Below are positions 14,911 through 23,741 of a DNA stretch of 36,186 bases, piece after piece. The stretch is taken from contig CAMRSV010000006.1 in assembly GCA_947053455.1 (NCBI GenBank), positions 1 through 36,186 on the forward strand, in the 5' to 3' direction. A program made the position numbers and the translations under genes. This DNA comes from an uncultured Alphaproteobacteria bacterium (lineage in GTDB: Bacteria > Pseudomonadota > Alphaproteobacteria > Rs-D84). The notes under the pieces are model-generated. The model searched no databases and was not told the DNA's origin. It saw only the letters and a program-made list of their open reading frames with translations. The first letter of the stretch is position 1. Each line of letters starts with the position of its first letter.

Positions 14911-16998
14911 ATGGCAAAAAAACTGGACGAGGCGACAAAACTCCTGATTGAGTCTTTGCCGGAAAATTTACAGAAACTTGCAACAACGGCGATGGATGTC
15001 GGTTATATGTCGCAGATGGACTTTGCAACCGCCACCGAAGCGGACGAGGTTCCGGAATCAGAACAGGCCGAAGTTTTGGATTTCTTTCAACAGGATTTGG
15101 GATTGGAAATTTTGGAAACGGACAATTTCGCCCAATCGATGGAAAAATACTATGATGATGATTCCGATGAACCGCGCGACAAAACCCGCAACCTGTTGAA
15201 CGCAGACGCAGAACAAGTTGATGTAAACGACGATGACTATGAACACTATGCCAAGCAATTGGAGCGCAGCCAGACAGGGAACCTAGTGCTGGGGGTTCAG
15301 GATTCCGTACAGTCATATCTGAAACAAATCGGTACGGTACAGTTACTGACCGCTGCCGGCGAGGTTGCCATTGCCCAACGCATCGAGGCGGCGTCAAGGC
15401 TGATGGTATACGGTCTGTGCGAAAGCCCAATGACAATTCAGGCAATGCTGGATTGGTATCAGCAATTATTAAACGAAGATATTCGTCTGCGCTATATCGT
15501 AAATCTAGAAGTAATGTATTCGTCCGACGCGGAACAAAAATCGTTGGCCGCGCTGTCCGAGGCATTGAAATCCAAGGGGGTAGAGCACGTCGACGAATTG
15601 GACGACGAAGATTTGGACGATTTGGCTGAATCTGCCGCCGAAGCAGAAGAAGACGATGACGAAGAAGATACGGATGAAGAAGACGGCATAAAAAAAGAAG
15701 ACACACCACGTGGAACATCGGGTGTTCCAATTCCTGTAATGGAAGAATCATTGATGCCGATGATTACCGAACTGTTTGCGAAAATAAAACGCATATTCAA
15801 CAGCATGCAAAAATTGCAGGCCAAGCGTTTGGAAAATTTGCTGACATCGGCCAAACCGGACGAAGCGTTGGAAAAGAAATACACGAAAATGCGCCTGGAA
15901 TTGTTCGAACACGTCAGCAAGATTCGCCTTAACGATGACAGAAACGCAGAAATTCTGGAACAGTTGACCAAGCGTGACCAATTGCTGATGGGGCTGGAAG
16001 GTAAATTGTTGCGTCTGGCGATGGCCAACAAGATTAAGCGCGAAGAGTTTCTGGCCGAGTATACGGGTAATGAACTGAACCGTAACTGGGTAAAAAAACT
16101 GCAGAAACACAAAAACCAAGCGTGGGTAAACTTTGCAAAAAAGCACGAAAAAGATATCCAAAAAATCCAAGAGGATATTACGGCAATCGCATTTGAAACG
16201 GGGCAGCCTACCGCAGAATACAAAAAGGTTGTGGAACTGGTTCGCCGCGGCCAGACCGAAGCTGCCCGCGCAAAGCGCGAAATGATAGAGGCTAACCTGC
16301 GTCTGGTTATAAAATTTGCCAAAAAGTCCAGCAACCGTGGTTTGGGATTGGATTTCTCGGACTTGGTTCAGGATGGAAACATAGGCCTAATGAAGGCAGT
16401 TGATAAGTTTGATTATCGTCTGGGGAACAAATTCTCGACCTATGCGACAAACTGGATTCAGCAGGGCATATCGCGCAGCATTGCCGATCAGGCACGCACA
16501 ATCCGCATTCCGGTGCACATGATTGACAACATTCACAAAATTCAACGTGCATCGCGTCAATTCATGCATAAATATGGTCGTCAGCCCACCGCCGAGGAAT
16601 TGTCCAAAATCATCTATCTGCCGGTGGACAAGATTCACAAGGCGATGAAGGTGAATCTAAAACCAATCTCGCTAGAGGCACCGGTCGGCACCGAAGACGA
16701 CAGTTCGCGCATCGAAATTATTGCAGATGAAACGGCGAAAAACCCATTTGTATCTGCCGCGCAAAAGAATCTGCGCAAAATAGTGACACAAATCCTGTCG
16801 GAACTGGATCCCAAGGAGGAAACCGTCCTGCGCCAGAGATTTGGTATGTCAACAAACAAAACCAGCACCCTGGAGGAGGTTGGCGAATACATCGGCGTTA
16901 CCCGTGAACGTATCCGCCAGATAGAGCAAAAGGCGCTAAACAAGTTAAAACATCCCACGCGTGCGCGCAAACTGCGCAGTTTCTTGGAGGATGATTAA
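14911..16998 (+). CDS. rpoD: RpoD, primary RNA polymerase sigma factor (sigma-70)
   Basis: A 695-residue group 1 sigma factor. Region 1.1 is at the N-terminus. Region 1.2 follows at about 130-160, then a non-conserved region with a very acidic stretch (about 230-275). Region 2 contains the core-binding and -10 recognition helices NLRLVIKFAKKSSNRG and NWIQQGISRSIADQART. Region 3 is next, and region 4 ends in EYIGVTRERIRQIEQKAL, which reads -35 elements. The many TTGACA-like and TATAAT-like promoters in this window fit it. The Shine-Dalgarno is weak, so coupling to trcR is possible. Confidence 0.97.
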   Translation: MAKKLDEATKLLIESLPENLQKLATTAMDVGYMSQMDFATATEADEVPESEQAEVLDFFQQDLGLEILETDNFAQSMEKYYDDDSDEPRDKTRNLLNADAEQVDVNDDDYEHYAKQLERSQTGNLVLGVQDSVQSYLKQIGTVQLLTAAGEVAIAQRIEAASRLMVYGLCESPMTIQAMLDWYQQLLNEDIRLRYIVNLEVMYSSDAEQKSLAALSEALKSKGVEHVDELDDEDLDDLAESAAEAEEDDDEEDTDEEDGIKKEDTPRGTSGVPIPVMEESLMPMITELFAKIKRIFNSMQKLQAKRLENLLTSAKPDEALEKKYTKMRLELFEHVSKIRLNDDRNAEILEQLTKRDQLLMGLEGKLLRLAMANKIKREEFLAEYTGNELNRNWVKKLQKHKNQAWVNFAKKHEKDIQKIQEDITAIAFETGQPTAEYKKVVELVRRGQTEAARAKREMIEANLRLVIKFAKKSSNRGLGLDFSDLVQDGNIGLMKAVDKFDYRLGNKFSTYATNWIQQGISRSIADQARTIRIPVHMIDNIHKIQRASRQFMHKYGRQPTAEELSKIIYLPVDKIHKAMKVNLKPISLEAPVGTEDDSSRIEIIADETAKNPFVSAAQKNLRKIVTQILSELDPKEETVLRQRFGMSTNKTSTLEEVGEYIGVTRERIRQIEQKALNKLKHPTRARKLRSFLEDD

Positions 16999-17003
16999 TT
17001 ATC

Positions 17004-17030
17004 GCCGCCCGGGTTTCCGGGCGCGCTTTA
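17004..17030 (+). terminator. Weak terminator-like hairpin after rpoD
   Basis: CGCCCGG and CCGGGCG pair around GTTT, but the 3' flank (CGCTTTATAA) has few T. It lies in the 48-nt gap to the dTMP-kinase-like gene and may only partly terminate. Confidence 0.5.
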
Positions 17031-17046
17031 TAACCGGGGGTAAAAT

Positions 17047-17745
17047 ATGAATACAGGAAAACTGATTGCGGTTGAAGGTGCCGACAAGGCCGGCAAACAC
17101 ACACAGGTAATGAAAATTGTTGAATATCTGCGTGGGTGCGGTATTGCCGCAGAAACACTTGATTTTCCACAATATAACTCATACTTTGGGCGCTTTATCA
17201 AGGATTACTTAAACGGCAAATTCGGCCCAACGCGGCAATTGCCGGCGGAATTTACTATGTTTCCATATGCACTTGACCGCCAAGCGCACATGCCAAAAAT
17301 CCACAAATGGTTAAATGACGGGAAATGGGTTGTGCTGGATAGGTACACGTACAGCAATTCTTTTTCCGTTGCAAAATGTGACGAACGCGAATGGGCGCAA
17401 AAAATCCAGTTTATGGAAGAAACAGAATTTAATCATATGGGCATAATTCGTCCGGATTATAACATCTACCTGTACCTGGATCCGCGCATATCATACCAAA
17501 TGCGGAATCAGGGGCTAAAAGCCTATCAAAACGGCCGCCCGGATATACATGAAAGTGATTTCCAATTACTATATGACGTGTCGCGGGTATATCGTAAAAT
17601 CGCATCCATGAATCCAAACAAATGGACAATTGTCGATGAAATGAAACCGAACGGTGAACGCATGACAATTGATGAAGTGTTTGAAAAACTGAAACTGGTT
17701 ATTGATGACATGGTTATAAAGCATAACATGCGTACCGGGAAATAG
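17047..17745 (+). CDS. tmk: Thymidylate kinase-like P-loop nucleotide kinase
   Basis: A 232-residue protein with the dTMP-kinase layout: P-loop EGADKAGKHTQ (10-20), the DFPQYNSYFG substrate region (about 39-48), DRYTYSNSF (the DRY/DR[YH] motif near residue 98) and a C-terminal LID-like segment. It resembles the eukaryote/archaea-like Tmk branch more than E. coli Tmk. The P-loop has His where Ser/Thr normally follows the Lys (GKH instead of GKS), which could affect magnesium binding. Expected role: dTMP to dTDP. It is the only candidate in the window, so the symbol is provisional. Confidence 0.75.
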   Translation: MNTGKLIAVEGADKAGKHTQVMKIVEYLRGCGIAAETLDFPQYNSYFGRFIKDYLNGKFGPTRQLPAEFTMFPYALDRQAHMPKIHKWLNDGKWVVLDRYTYSNSFSVAKCDEREWAQKIQFMEETEFNHMGIIRPDYNIYLYLDPRISYQMRNQGLKAYQNGRPDIHESDFQLLYDVSRVYRKIASMNPNKWTIVDEMKPNGERMTIDEVFEKLKLVIDDMVIKHNMRTGK

Positions 17746-17840
17746 GACACAAAACCGACAGATTTTTTCTAAATCTTATTTAATTTACAAAATTGCCACA
17801 CCACTATCATGGCTTACAATGAAACAATCCAGTAAATTAT

Positions 17841-17868
17841 TTGCATCCGTTAATTTTTATGATACAAT
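17841..17868 (+). promoter_or_regulatory. Promoter of structured leader RNA copy A
   Basis: TTGCAT (17841-17846), 16 bp and TACAAT (17863-17868). The start would be near 17875. The same promoter, with one base changed in the -10, precedes copy B. The stretch 17746-17840 before it shows nothing else recognisable. Confidence 0.65.
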
Positions 17869-17874
17869 GCACAT

Positions 17875-18045
17875 CGCAAAGGGAAACCGGCGCATGGGTA
17901 TGATAACCCATCCAACGTGTCAGAAGTGACATTAAACACAAAAACTCCATTGGTTGGAGGGTCGTGAATATATTGAATAAGCGACACTATCGTTGGTAGT
18001 TATCATCCTCCAGCCGTTTGGTTTTTCCAGACGGTTTTGTTTTTT
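17875..18045 (+). ncRNA. Structured pseudoknot leader RNA, copy A (upstream of XRE regulator)
   Basis: Hairpin 1 is 17894-17899 with 17906-17911; pseudoknot strand CCAACG 17912-17917; hairpin 2, 17918-17922 with 17927-17931; switch hairpin CTCCA 17945-17949 with TGGAG 17955-17959; hairpin 3, 17961-17965 with 17981-17985, loop GAATATATTGAATAA; hairpin 4, 17986-17989 with 17997-18000. Its loop CGTTGG (17991-17996) pairs perfectly with 17912-17917. GGTTGGAGG (17952-17960) can instead pair with CCTCCAGCC (18007-18015), 9 bp with one G-U. The gap between hairpin 4 and CCTCC is 6 nt, as in the other copies. Terminator stem 18014-18034 abuts it. Confidence 0.82.
18014..18045 (+). terminator. Leader terminator/attenuator of copy A, with antiterminator option
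   Basis: CCGTTTGG (18014-18021) pairs with CCAGACGG (18027-18034), 8 bp with one G-U, followed by TTTTGTTTTTT. GTTTGGTT (18016-18023) can instead pair with AACCAAAC (18046-18053), 8 bp perfect, which would remove the terminator. Copy B has the same sequence. Confidence 0.8.
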
Positions 18046-18067
18046 AACCAAACAAATGGAGTATAAA

Positions 18068-18427
18068 ATGACAGAAAGTAAATCACGGCAAATTCGTGAA
18101 AAAATTGTTCGTTCAACATATGGCACCACCAAAACCGTTGGTGATATGATAAAGCAGGCGCGGATAGCATTGGGGCTGTCACGTACATATGTTGCATATC
18201 GTATGGGTGTTGGCGTTGGAACATGGCACGCATATGAATACGATAAACTGGTTGTGCCATCACATATTCTGATAAAACTGTTTATGTTCGGGTTTGATTT
18301 TTTCTATCCATATCCGTTGCGATTTACGGATTTGGAAACGCCACCCGTTGTTGGCGAATATATCCCGAAAAAACTAAATAACAAAACACAGCCGCCTCAA
18401 CCGCCCCGTCACAATACTAATGCTTAA
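18068..18427 (+). CDS. Small XRE-family HTH regulator
   Basis: A 119-residue protein with an XRE/Cro-type HTH (about 24-62): TVGDMIKQARIALGLSRTYVA, then a recognition-helix region and a GTWHAYE segment where the family often has a W/Y-x-x-[YW]-E. The C-terminal third (80-119) is Pro-rich and low complexity. I take the start at 18068, after TGGAG Shine-Dalgarno at 18057-18061, because the longer open frame runs through the leader terminator. Targets are unknown; neighbours suggest autoregulation or control of the RNA family's other sites, which is inference only. Confidence 0.8.
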   Translation: MTESKSRQIREKIVRSTYGTTKTVGDMIKQARIALGLSRTYVAYRMGVGVGTWHAYEYDKLVVPSHILIKLFMFGFDFFYPYPLRFTDLETPPVVGEYIPKKLNNKTQPPQPPRHNTNA

Positions 18428-18436
18428 TACAAATAA

Positions 18437-18465
18437 AAATCCCCCATTCGGGGGATTTTTATTTT
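18437..18465. terminator. Bidirectional terminator between the XRE gene and the minus gene at 18459
   Basis: AAATCCCCC and GGGGGATTT pair around ATTC, with T-rich flanks on both strands (AATAAAAATC...GATTTTTATTT). It ends the XRE gene and, on minus, the 193-aa gene, whose stop lies inside it. An almost identical terminator ends copy B and gdhA. Confidence 0.88.
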
Positions 18466-19040
18466 GAATTATCCATATCTTTTATTTGTTGCAAAATATT
18501 ACCACCCGGTACATGTTGCCGCGGTGGGAATTTGGCATTCCAGCGTGCACGGTTCATTGTTGCGCGATAATCGGCAAACTCCCGCGTTAGATATTGAATG
18601 TCAAATTTAAATTCAGCCCCCGTTTCGGCGGTTTGACGCGCAATATATTCGCGTGCGGCATCAAACAAAAACTCGTTTAACTTCTTTATTCTGGCCGTAA
18701 ATTCGGGTGGCACGGCCGCCGCATTAAATATATATGGCGCAAACCCATCGTTTGCGGCGGCGCGTACGCAATCGGACAATTCAACGCCGGCCCCCGGTGC
18801 CGTTAATGCCGCCGTTCCAATCAGTTCGTTCATATAAAACGGAATAAACTTTTTAATATACGCATGACGCATCATTTTTGCCACCGCGTCTGCATTTGAC
18901 GCCACGAATTCACGCTGTTTTATATCGGCAAATCTGATTGCGACAACCGTATCACCCCACGTAATCGCCTTGAACCAATCGGTCAAATCGGATGCATTTA
19001 CAATATTTAATAATTTATCGTTTGCCATGATATTAATCAT
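18459..19040 (-). CDS. Hypothetical protein, 193 aa
   Basis: A soluble alpha-helical-looking protein without signal peptide or membrane segment. It is rich in Ala and aromatics, with a recognisable but unassigned C-terminal helix followed by a Pro/Gly tail. The start has AGGA upstream, 1 nt after the stop of the coiled-coil gene, so the two are an operon. A second Met four residues in is an alternative start. I do not recognise a family. Confidence 0.65.
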   Translation of the reverse strand: MINIMANDKLLNIVNASDLTDWFKAITWGDTVVAIRFADIKQREFVASNADAVAKMMRHAYIKKFIPFYMNELIGTAALTAPGAGVELSDCVRAAANDGFAPYIFNAAAVPPEFTARIKKLNEFLFDAAREYIARQTAETGAEFKFDIQYLTREFADYRATMNRARWNAKFPPRQHVPGGNILQQIKDMDNSK

Positions 19041-19041
19041 T

Positions 19042-20976
19042 TTATCCTAAATGTGGCTTTAATGTGACATAAACCTGACCCAGGTCAGTCTTAATCAGCA
19101 TTGCGCCCAACTTATCCGCATTGTCTGCATTTTGGGCAGCCGACAAAACCTTGTCAAAACTGCGCACAAACTGCGTCGCCTGGGAACGGAAAACCGCATC
19201 AGATTTCAGCAGGTCGCGTATTTGTTTTTTATCCGCCGCAGCCATCATTTTGGCCAGCCATTTGGAAAATATGGTTTTGTCGCCGGCATGATATTTCTTC
19301 CATACAACATCTGGAATTTCCGCACCAATCGCGCGAGTTAAATCCAGCGACTGTTCATGCATCTTGTCAAACATACGTTCACTTTGTTTAATGAAATCCG
19401 CACTGCTGATGCGCAGGGATGCCTTGGCCATAACAGGTGCGACCGCAATGGCGTCCATAGGCGCCGTCGCACGTGCAACCATCATTTGCTTGTTCAGGGT
19501 TTGCATTGTTTCCACCGCCTTGGCATAGTCCGACATCAAATCTATCATCTGTTGACGTGATGTGCCGGCCAAATCCTCTAACTTTAATGCAGACTCGGAA
19601 ATTGTGGTGGTCGATTGTGACACCGTCGTATTCATCAGACTTATCTTCTCGTTCAAAGACGCCACAATCTTGTCCAGATTTTCGCCGGTTGCGGCCGCAC
19701 TTTGTGATAAATCGGGCAGAGCGGCAAAATACTTTTCCATCAACTGCGATAGCGGCTGTAGTTGTTCGGTGGTCTGTGCCGACAGCTTTATCAGATTTTC
19801 TGATTGACCCGACAGCTGCGTGTGCGCCGTGTTCATTTCCATTAACGTTTCACGTACCCCCGTTGCCATTGCACGCACGGAATCAGAAAACGCCCCGGCC
19901 GCGGTTTTGGTGTTTTCTAATGTGATGTTAGCAACACCGGAAACCGTGTTTAACTCGGATACTACACCGGTGGCAAATTCCTTTATTTCACCGTCAAACC
20001 GATTAGTTAATGCCGCCAATTCTGTCGATATGCCGCGAACCGACGCTTCGGTTGCAGATGCGGACGCCATCAGTGTTTCCACCGCGTCGGTTAATTTGCG
20101 CACCTGTTTTTCAATGGATGATTCGGCAAGCCGCACCTGACCGCCGACAACATTGGCCGTATTGGTCAAAGTATTCATCTGGCTGGTTAGCTGTTTTTTT
20201 GACTGCTTACTAAAACTATCCATTTTAACCAAATAGGAATCCAATGACTTATTATTCTTTTCCAGAACATCTTCATAATCTGCGGCGGCAGTTTTTATGT
20301 TTTCAAACCCCGTCACCGACGTTTGAGATAACGCAGATAACTTTTCACGCATTTCATCAGATGACGCCCCCATGTCATTCATTTGTTGGGTATTGCGCTC
20401 AAATTCCGATTCCAGATTTTGTGACAATTCGCGACCACGCGCAACCCACGCATCAATTTGCGATTGAATTTTTGACACACGTTCGGTCGAATCCAAAGAC
20501 GTTGTGTTAATTTTGCTTAACAATTCATTGATATTCGCACTAAATTTATCAGTTATGGTTTCAACATCCGACCAATCTGGCGACGACACAATACCGCGCA
20601 ACCCGGATATTGTATTATCCAGACGCTGTGACATCGTGGATAATTTTTTGGTCGCATCATCGGCGGTCGCCACCAGTTTATCGTTTTGAACCGTCAATTC
20701 CTGCTTCAAGTCATTGGCCGCAGAAATTTGACAATTCAATGTGTCACACATACGCGCAAATCCGGATTCTATTTTTGCAATTTCTTCCGCCATTATATTT
20801 TGCAACACGCGCGTCGCATCGTTCACGCGCGCCCGTTCGGGTCGCATCATCAATTGTAACAAAGATTCCATGACTTTTTGCGAGCGACGCGACACAAAAA
20901 ACAACCCCGCCGCACACATCAGCAGCGCAATAATGCAAACAATACCGGCAATTAAAACTATTTGATTGACAATCAT
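19042..20976 (-). CDS. Membrane-anchored coiled-coil protein of alphaproteobacteria
   Basis: A 644-residue protein taken from the ATG at 20976, which has GGGGG about 9 nt upstream; the longer frame (to 21141) starts inside the divergent helicase gene. An N-terminal membrane helix (about 5-30) is followed by a basic turn and then about 450 residues of Ser/Thr/Gln/Asn-rich heptads like those of chemoreceptor or RmuC-type coiled coils. The C-terminal 100 residues (EIPDVVWKKYHAGDKTIF... to SDLGQVYVTL type) resemble a domain I recall from uncharacterised alphaproteobacterial proteins with a GDR/GDK-x-[IV]-F motif. Function unknown. RmuC is less likely, since its nuclease-like domain is not evident. 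Confidence 0.65.
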   Translation of the reverse strand: MIVNQIVLIAGIVCIIALLMCAAGLFFVSRRSQKVMESLLQLMMRPERARVNDATRVLQNIMAEEIAKIESGFARMCDTLNCQISAANDLKQELTVQNDKLVATADDATKKLSTMSQRLDNTISGLRGIVSSPDWSDVETITDKFSANINELLSKINTTSLDSTERVSKIQSQIDAWVARGRELSQNLESEFERNTQQMNDMGASSDEMREKLSALSQTSVTGFENIKTAAADYEDVLEKNNKSLDSYLVKMDSFSKQSKKQLTSQMNTLTNTANVVGGQVRLAESSIEKQVRKLTDAVETLMASASATEASVRGISTELAALTNRFDGEIKEFATGVVSELNTVSGVANITLENTKTAAGAFSDSVRAMATGVRETLMEMNTAHTQLSGQSENLIKLSAQTTEQLQPLSQLMEKYFAALPDLSQSAAATGENLDKIVASLNEKISLMNTTVSQSTTTISESALKLEDLAGTSRQQMIDLMSDYAKAVETMQTLNKQMMVARATAPMDAIAVAPVMAKASLRISSADFIKQSERMFDKMHEQSLDLTRAIGAEIPDVVWKKYHAGDKTIFSKWLAKMMAAADKKQIRDLLKSDAVFRSQATQFVRSFDKVLSAAQNADNADKLGAMLIKTDLGQVYVTLKPHLG

Positions 20977-21065
20977 GCTTTCCATCCCCCGAATTTTAAC
21001 AGAGTATAATCCTTGCAGTCCTGTTCGATTTATACTAAAATTTACATAATAAAGCAAGGGTATAA

Positions 21066-23741
21066 ATGGCACAAAAGCGCACTCTTTCACAGGAACAGGA
21101 TATTGCCGCGAATCCGACTGAAAACGTCTGGGTTCAGGCAAACGCCGGCACCGGAAAAACCAGCGTTCTGGTACAAAGATTACTGCGTATACTGTTTCGC
21201 GGCGACATTACGCACGCCGGGATATTGTGCCTAACTTATACAAATGCAGGGGCCAGCGAAATGCGCAACCGTATTCTGGCGGCGTTGCGCACATGGGTAC
21301 AGGCCAGTGACGATGAATTAATAGAGATGTTAAGCGGAATTTCGGAAAACCAACCCGCCACATGTGCGGACGCCGCACATGCCCGCGAAATATTCTTTAA
21401 ATATATCGACAATCCGGAATTACTAAAAATTAAAACAATTCATGGTTTCTGTGAAGAAATTTTACGCCGTTTCCCGATAGAGGCCGGCGTATCACCATCA
21501 TGGATGCTAATATCCGATGCAAACCAAAGAATGTTACTGCAGGATGCGTTTTCCAAACTGATAAACTCATCACTGTCAAATATGGCCGATGGTGCACGTG
21601 TAACAAGCGCCTTTTCACATATTGTTGGGCGCATTTCAGAAACTTATTTGACCGATTTGATGGATATATTAAGTTCACAGTACAAATACTTTTTTGACAT
21701 CGAAGATAATGACAAGTATCGTAATTATTTCATTGATACGACATGGTATTTTTTAAACTTGGATAACGCGCCGAATATATCAGAAGATGAAAAAACACTC
21801 AAAAACATAGTAAATATGGCTATGGATGAGCAAAATACACTAAAAAAGCCGGCAAAATATCTTGACACTATTATCAACTTAACACAACAGTACATTGATA
21901 AAACTATAGATTTTGAAAAATATAAAACTGCATACCTAAAAGCCGATGGCAATAAAATCCAGGCAATAGAAAAGAAAAGTTTTCTAGAAGATGAACAGGA
22001 ACGCGTATACCAAATAAATCAGCATAACGCAAACAAGCAGGTTTTTGACGACACCGTTGCATTATTTGATTTATCATCGGCGTTTGCAAAAACATACCGG
22101 GATATGAAGCGTGCACGCAATCTGTTGGATTTCGAAGACCTTATTTTATATACACGGCGACTATTTTCATCGCCTGAAAATATGGGCTGGGTATTGTCGC
22201 AACTGGATATGTCACTGTCACACATATTAGTGGACGAGGCACAAGACACCAGTCCCGCACAATGGGACATAATGCGTATGTTGGCCGGTGACTTTTTTGT
22301 TGGCGGCGACACAATGGATTCGCCGCGCTCGCTGTTTGTAGTGGGTGACAGCAAGCAGTCTATTTATGGATTCCAGGGCGCAGACCCCGCCGCATTTACC
22401 GCATCACGCGAAGATATTGCACGCCATATAAAACAAAATCTTCGCACAATACGCGAAGTACCACTTACACAAAGTTTCCGGTCACTGTCACCGATTTTAC
22501 GTGTTGTTGATGAATTCTTTGGCGACGAAACAACAATGCAATTGACCGGATTTAACAATAACCGCCATGCATGTTTCCGCAAAGAATGTGGCGGATTGGT
22601 TGAAATGCATAAGTTGGTTTCAAAACAGGATACTGATATCGACATAACACAATACGTGCGCGACATCGCCGATAAAATAAAATCACTGATTGAATCGGGC
22701 CAATATTCGGCACGGGACATCATGGTACTTGTACAAAAGAGGCACCCCATGGCTGCGCCGTTGGTTTCGGAATTAAAGCGGCGAAATATTGACGTTGCCG
22801 GCAGTGACCGAATTGTTTTGCCCAATTTTCCGGCAGTACGGGACATGATGAACATGGTCAGATTCTGTTTGAACAACGCCGACGATTATAGTTTATGTTG
22901 TGTATTAAAAAGTCCAATCTATAGATTGAAAGAACAAGATATTTATAATTTATGTCAATCCCGAAACAATGCGAATAAAGTACATACAGACAATGCGCCA
23001 GACGCCACCAAAACAACCGTGTTTGATATTTTGCGTGATGCACACCCGGAAATATTTGCGCATTTGGTCAAAACAATCGCAAACTCAAAAAACATGGGGC
23101 CGTTTTCGTTCTTTTCAAACTTGCTTAACAATGACGGTGTACGTGAAAACATGATTGCTGCACTTGGCACACAAATAATCGACCCGTTAGAGGAATTTTT
23201 AACAATCTGCCTGTCATATGAAAGAACCCAGCCGGGTACATTATACCACTTTATAAAATGGTTTATTACAGGCGCAAGTGAAATAAAACGCGACATGGAT
23301 GCTACCGCCGGCGTCCGCATTGCCACCGTTCACGGCAGCAAAGGGTTGGAGGCACCGGTTATTTTCCTTATTGATACTGTTCGAACGCCGGACGCAGATG
23401 CGGTTTTGCCGATACCGGAAAACGAAATACCAATTGCAAAACGTGCCAAAGAACACAACATTCCTAATGCATGGATTTGGTCGCCGCGCGGAACCGAGAG
23501 TGCACGCCGCACAATCGCACTTGATGCAGCAAAACAGGATGACATTGCCGAATACTACAGGCTGCTTTATGTTGCGATGACACGTGCGCGCGACCGTTTA
23601 TACATATATGGGCACACGCCATACAAAAACGCCCCTGAAATTGCATGGCACACACAACTGTGGCGCGTTTTGTCTGCCATAGACAATGCAAATATAACCG
23701 AGGACACAATCAGGATAACAGATGACACAAACGCTGCATGA
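21066..23741 (+). CDS. addA: AddA helicase subunit, UvrD-type, without nuclease domain
   Basis: An 891-residue superfamily 1 helicase. Walker A is VQANAGTGKTS (23-33, Lys 31), the DEAQDTSP motif II, the GDSKQSIYGFQGA motif III and the C-terminal TVHGSKGLEAPVIFL and YVAMTRARDRLY motifs are all there. The sequence matches alphaproteobacterial AddA. The usual C-terminal nuclease domain is absent from this frame and is encoded by the next gene. AddA with AddB processes double-strand breaks to 3' tails for RecA. addB is not in the window. The Shine-Dalgarno is AAGGG. Confidence 0.93.
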   Translation: MAQKRTLSQEQDIAANPTENVWVQANAGTGKTSVLVQRLLRILFRGDITHAGILCLTYTNAGASEMRNRILAALRTWVQASDDELIEMLSGISENQPATCADAAHAREIFFKYIDNPELLKIKTIHGFCEEILRRFPIEAGVSPSWMLISDANQRMLLQDAFSKLINSSLSNMADGARVTSAFSHIVGRISETYLTDLMDILSSQYKYFFDIEDNDKYRNYFIDTTWYFLNLDNAPNISEDEKTLKNIVNMAMDEQNTLKKPAKYLDTIINLTQQYIDKTIDFEKYKTAYLKADGNKIQAIEKKSFLEDEQERVYQINQHNANKQVFDDTVALFDLSSAFAKTYRDMKRARNLLDFEDLILYTRRLFSSPENMGWVLSQLDMSLSHILVDEAQDTSPAQWDIMRMLAGDFFVGGDTMDSPRSLFVVGDSKQSIYGFQGADPAAFTASREDIARHIKQNLRTIREVPLTQSFRSLSPILRVVDEFFGDETTMQLTGFNNNRHACFRKECGGLVEMHKLVSKQDTDIDITQYVRDIADKIKSLIESGQYSARDIMVLVQKRHPMAAPLVSELKRRNIDVAGSDRIVLPNFPAVRDMMNMVRFCLNNADDYSLCCVLKSPIYRLKEQDIYNLCQSRNNANKVHTDNAPDATKTTVFDILRDAHPEIFAHLVKTIANSKNMGPFSFFSNLLNNDGVRENMIAALGTQIIDPLEEFLTICLSYERTQPGTLYHFIKWFITGASEIKRDMDATAGVRIATVHGSKGLEAPVIFLIDTVRTPDADAVLPIPENEIPIAKRAKEHNIPNAWIWSPRGTESARRTIALDAAKQDDIAEYYRLLYVAMTRARDRLYIYGHTPYKNAPEIAWHTQLWRVLSAIDNANITEDTIRITDDTNAA

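Noticed and set aside
14909-15751. Long minus-strand open frame (280 aa) opposite rpoD
   Set aside because: Pro/Arg/His-rich shadow of the rpoD coding sequence, with no motif and no Shine-Dalgarno. The same holds for 15492-16334.
17993-18067. N-terminal extension of the XRE protein
   Set aside because: It would be translated across hairpin 4, the closing helix and the leader terminator; the SD and the ATG at 18068 are conserved in copy B.
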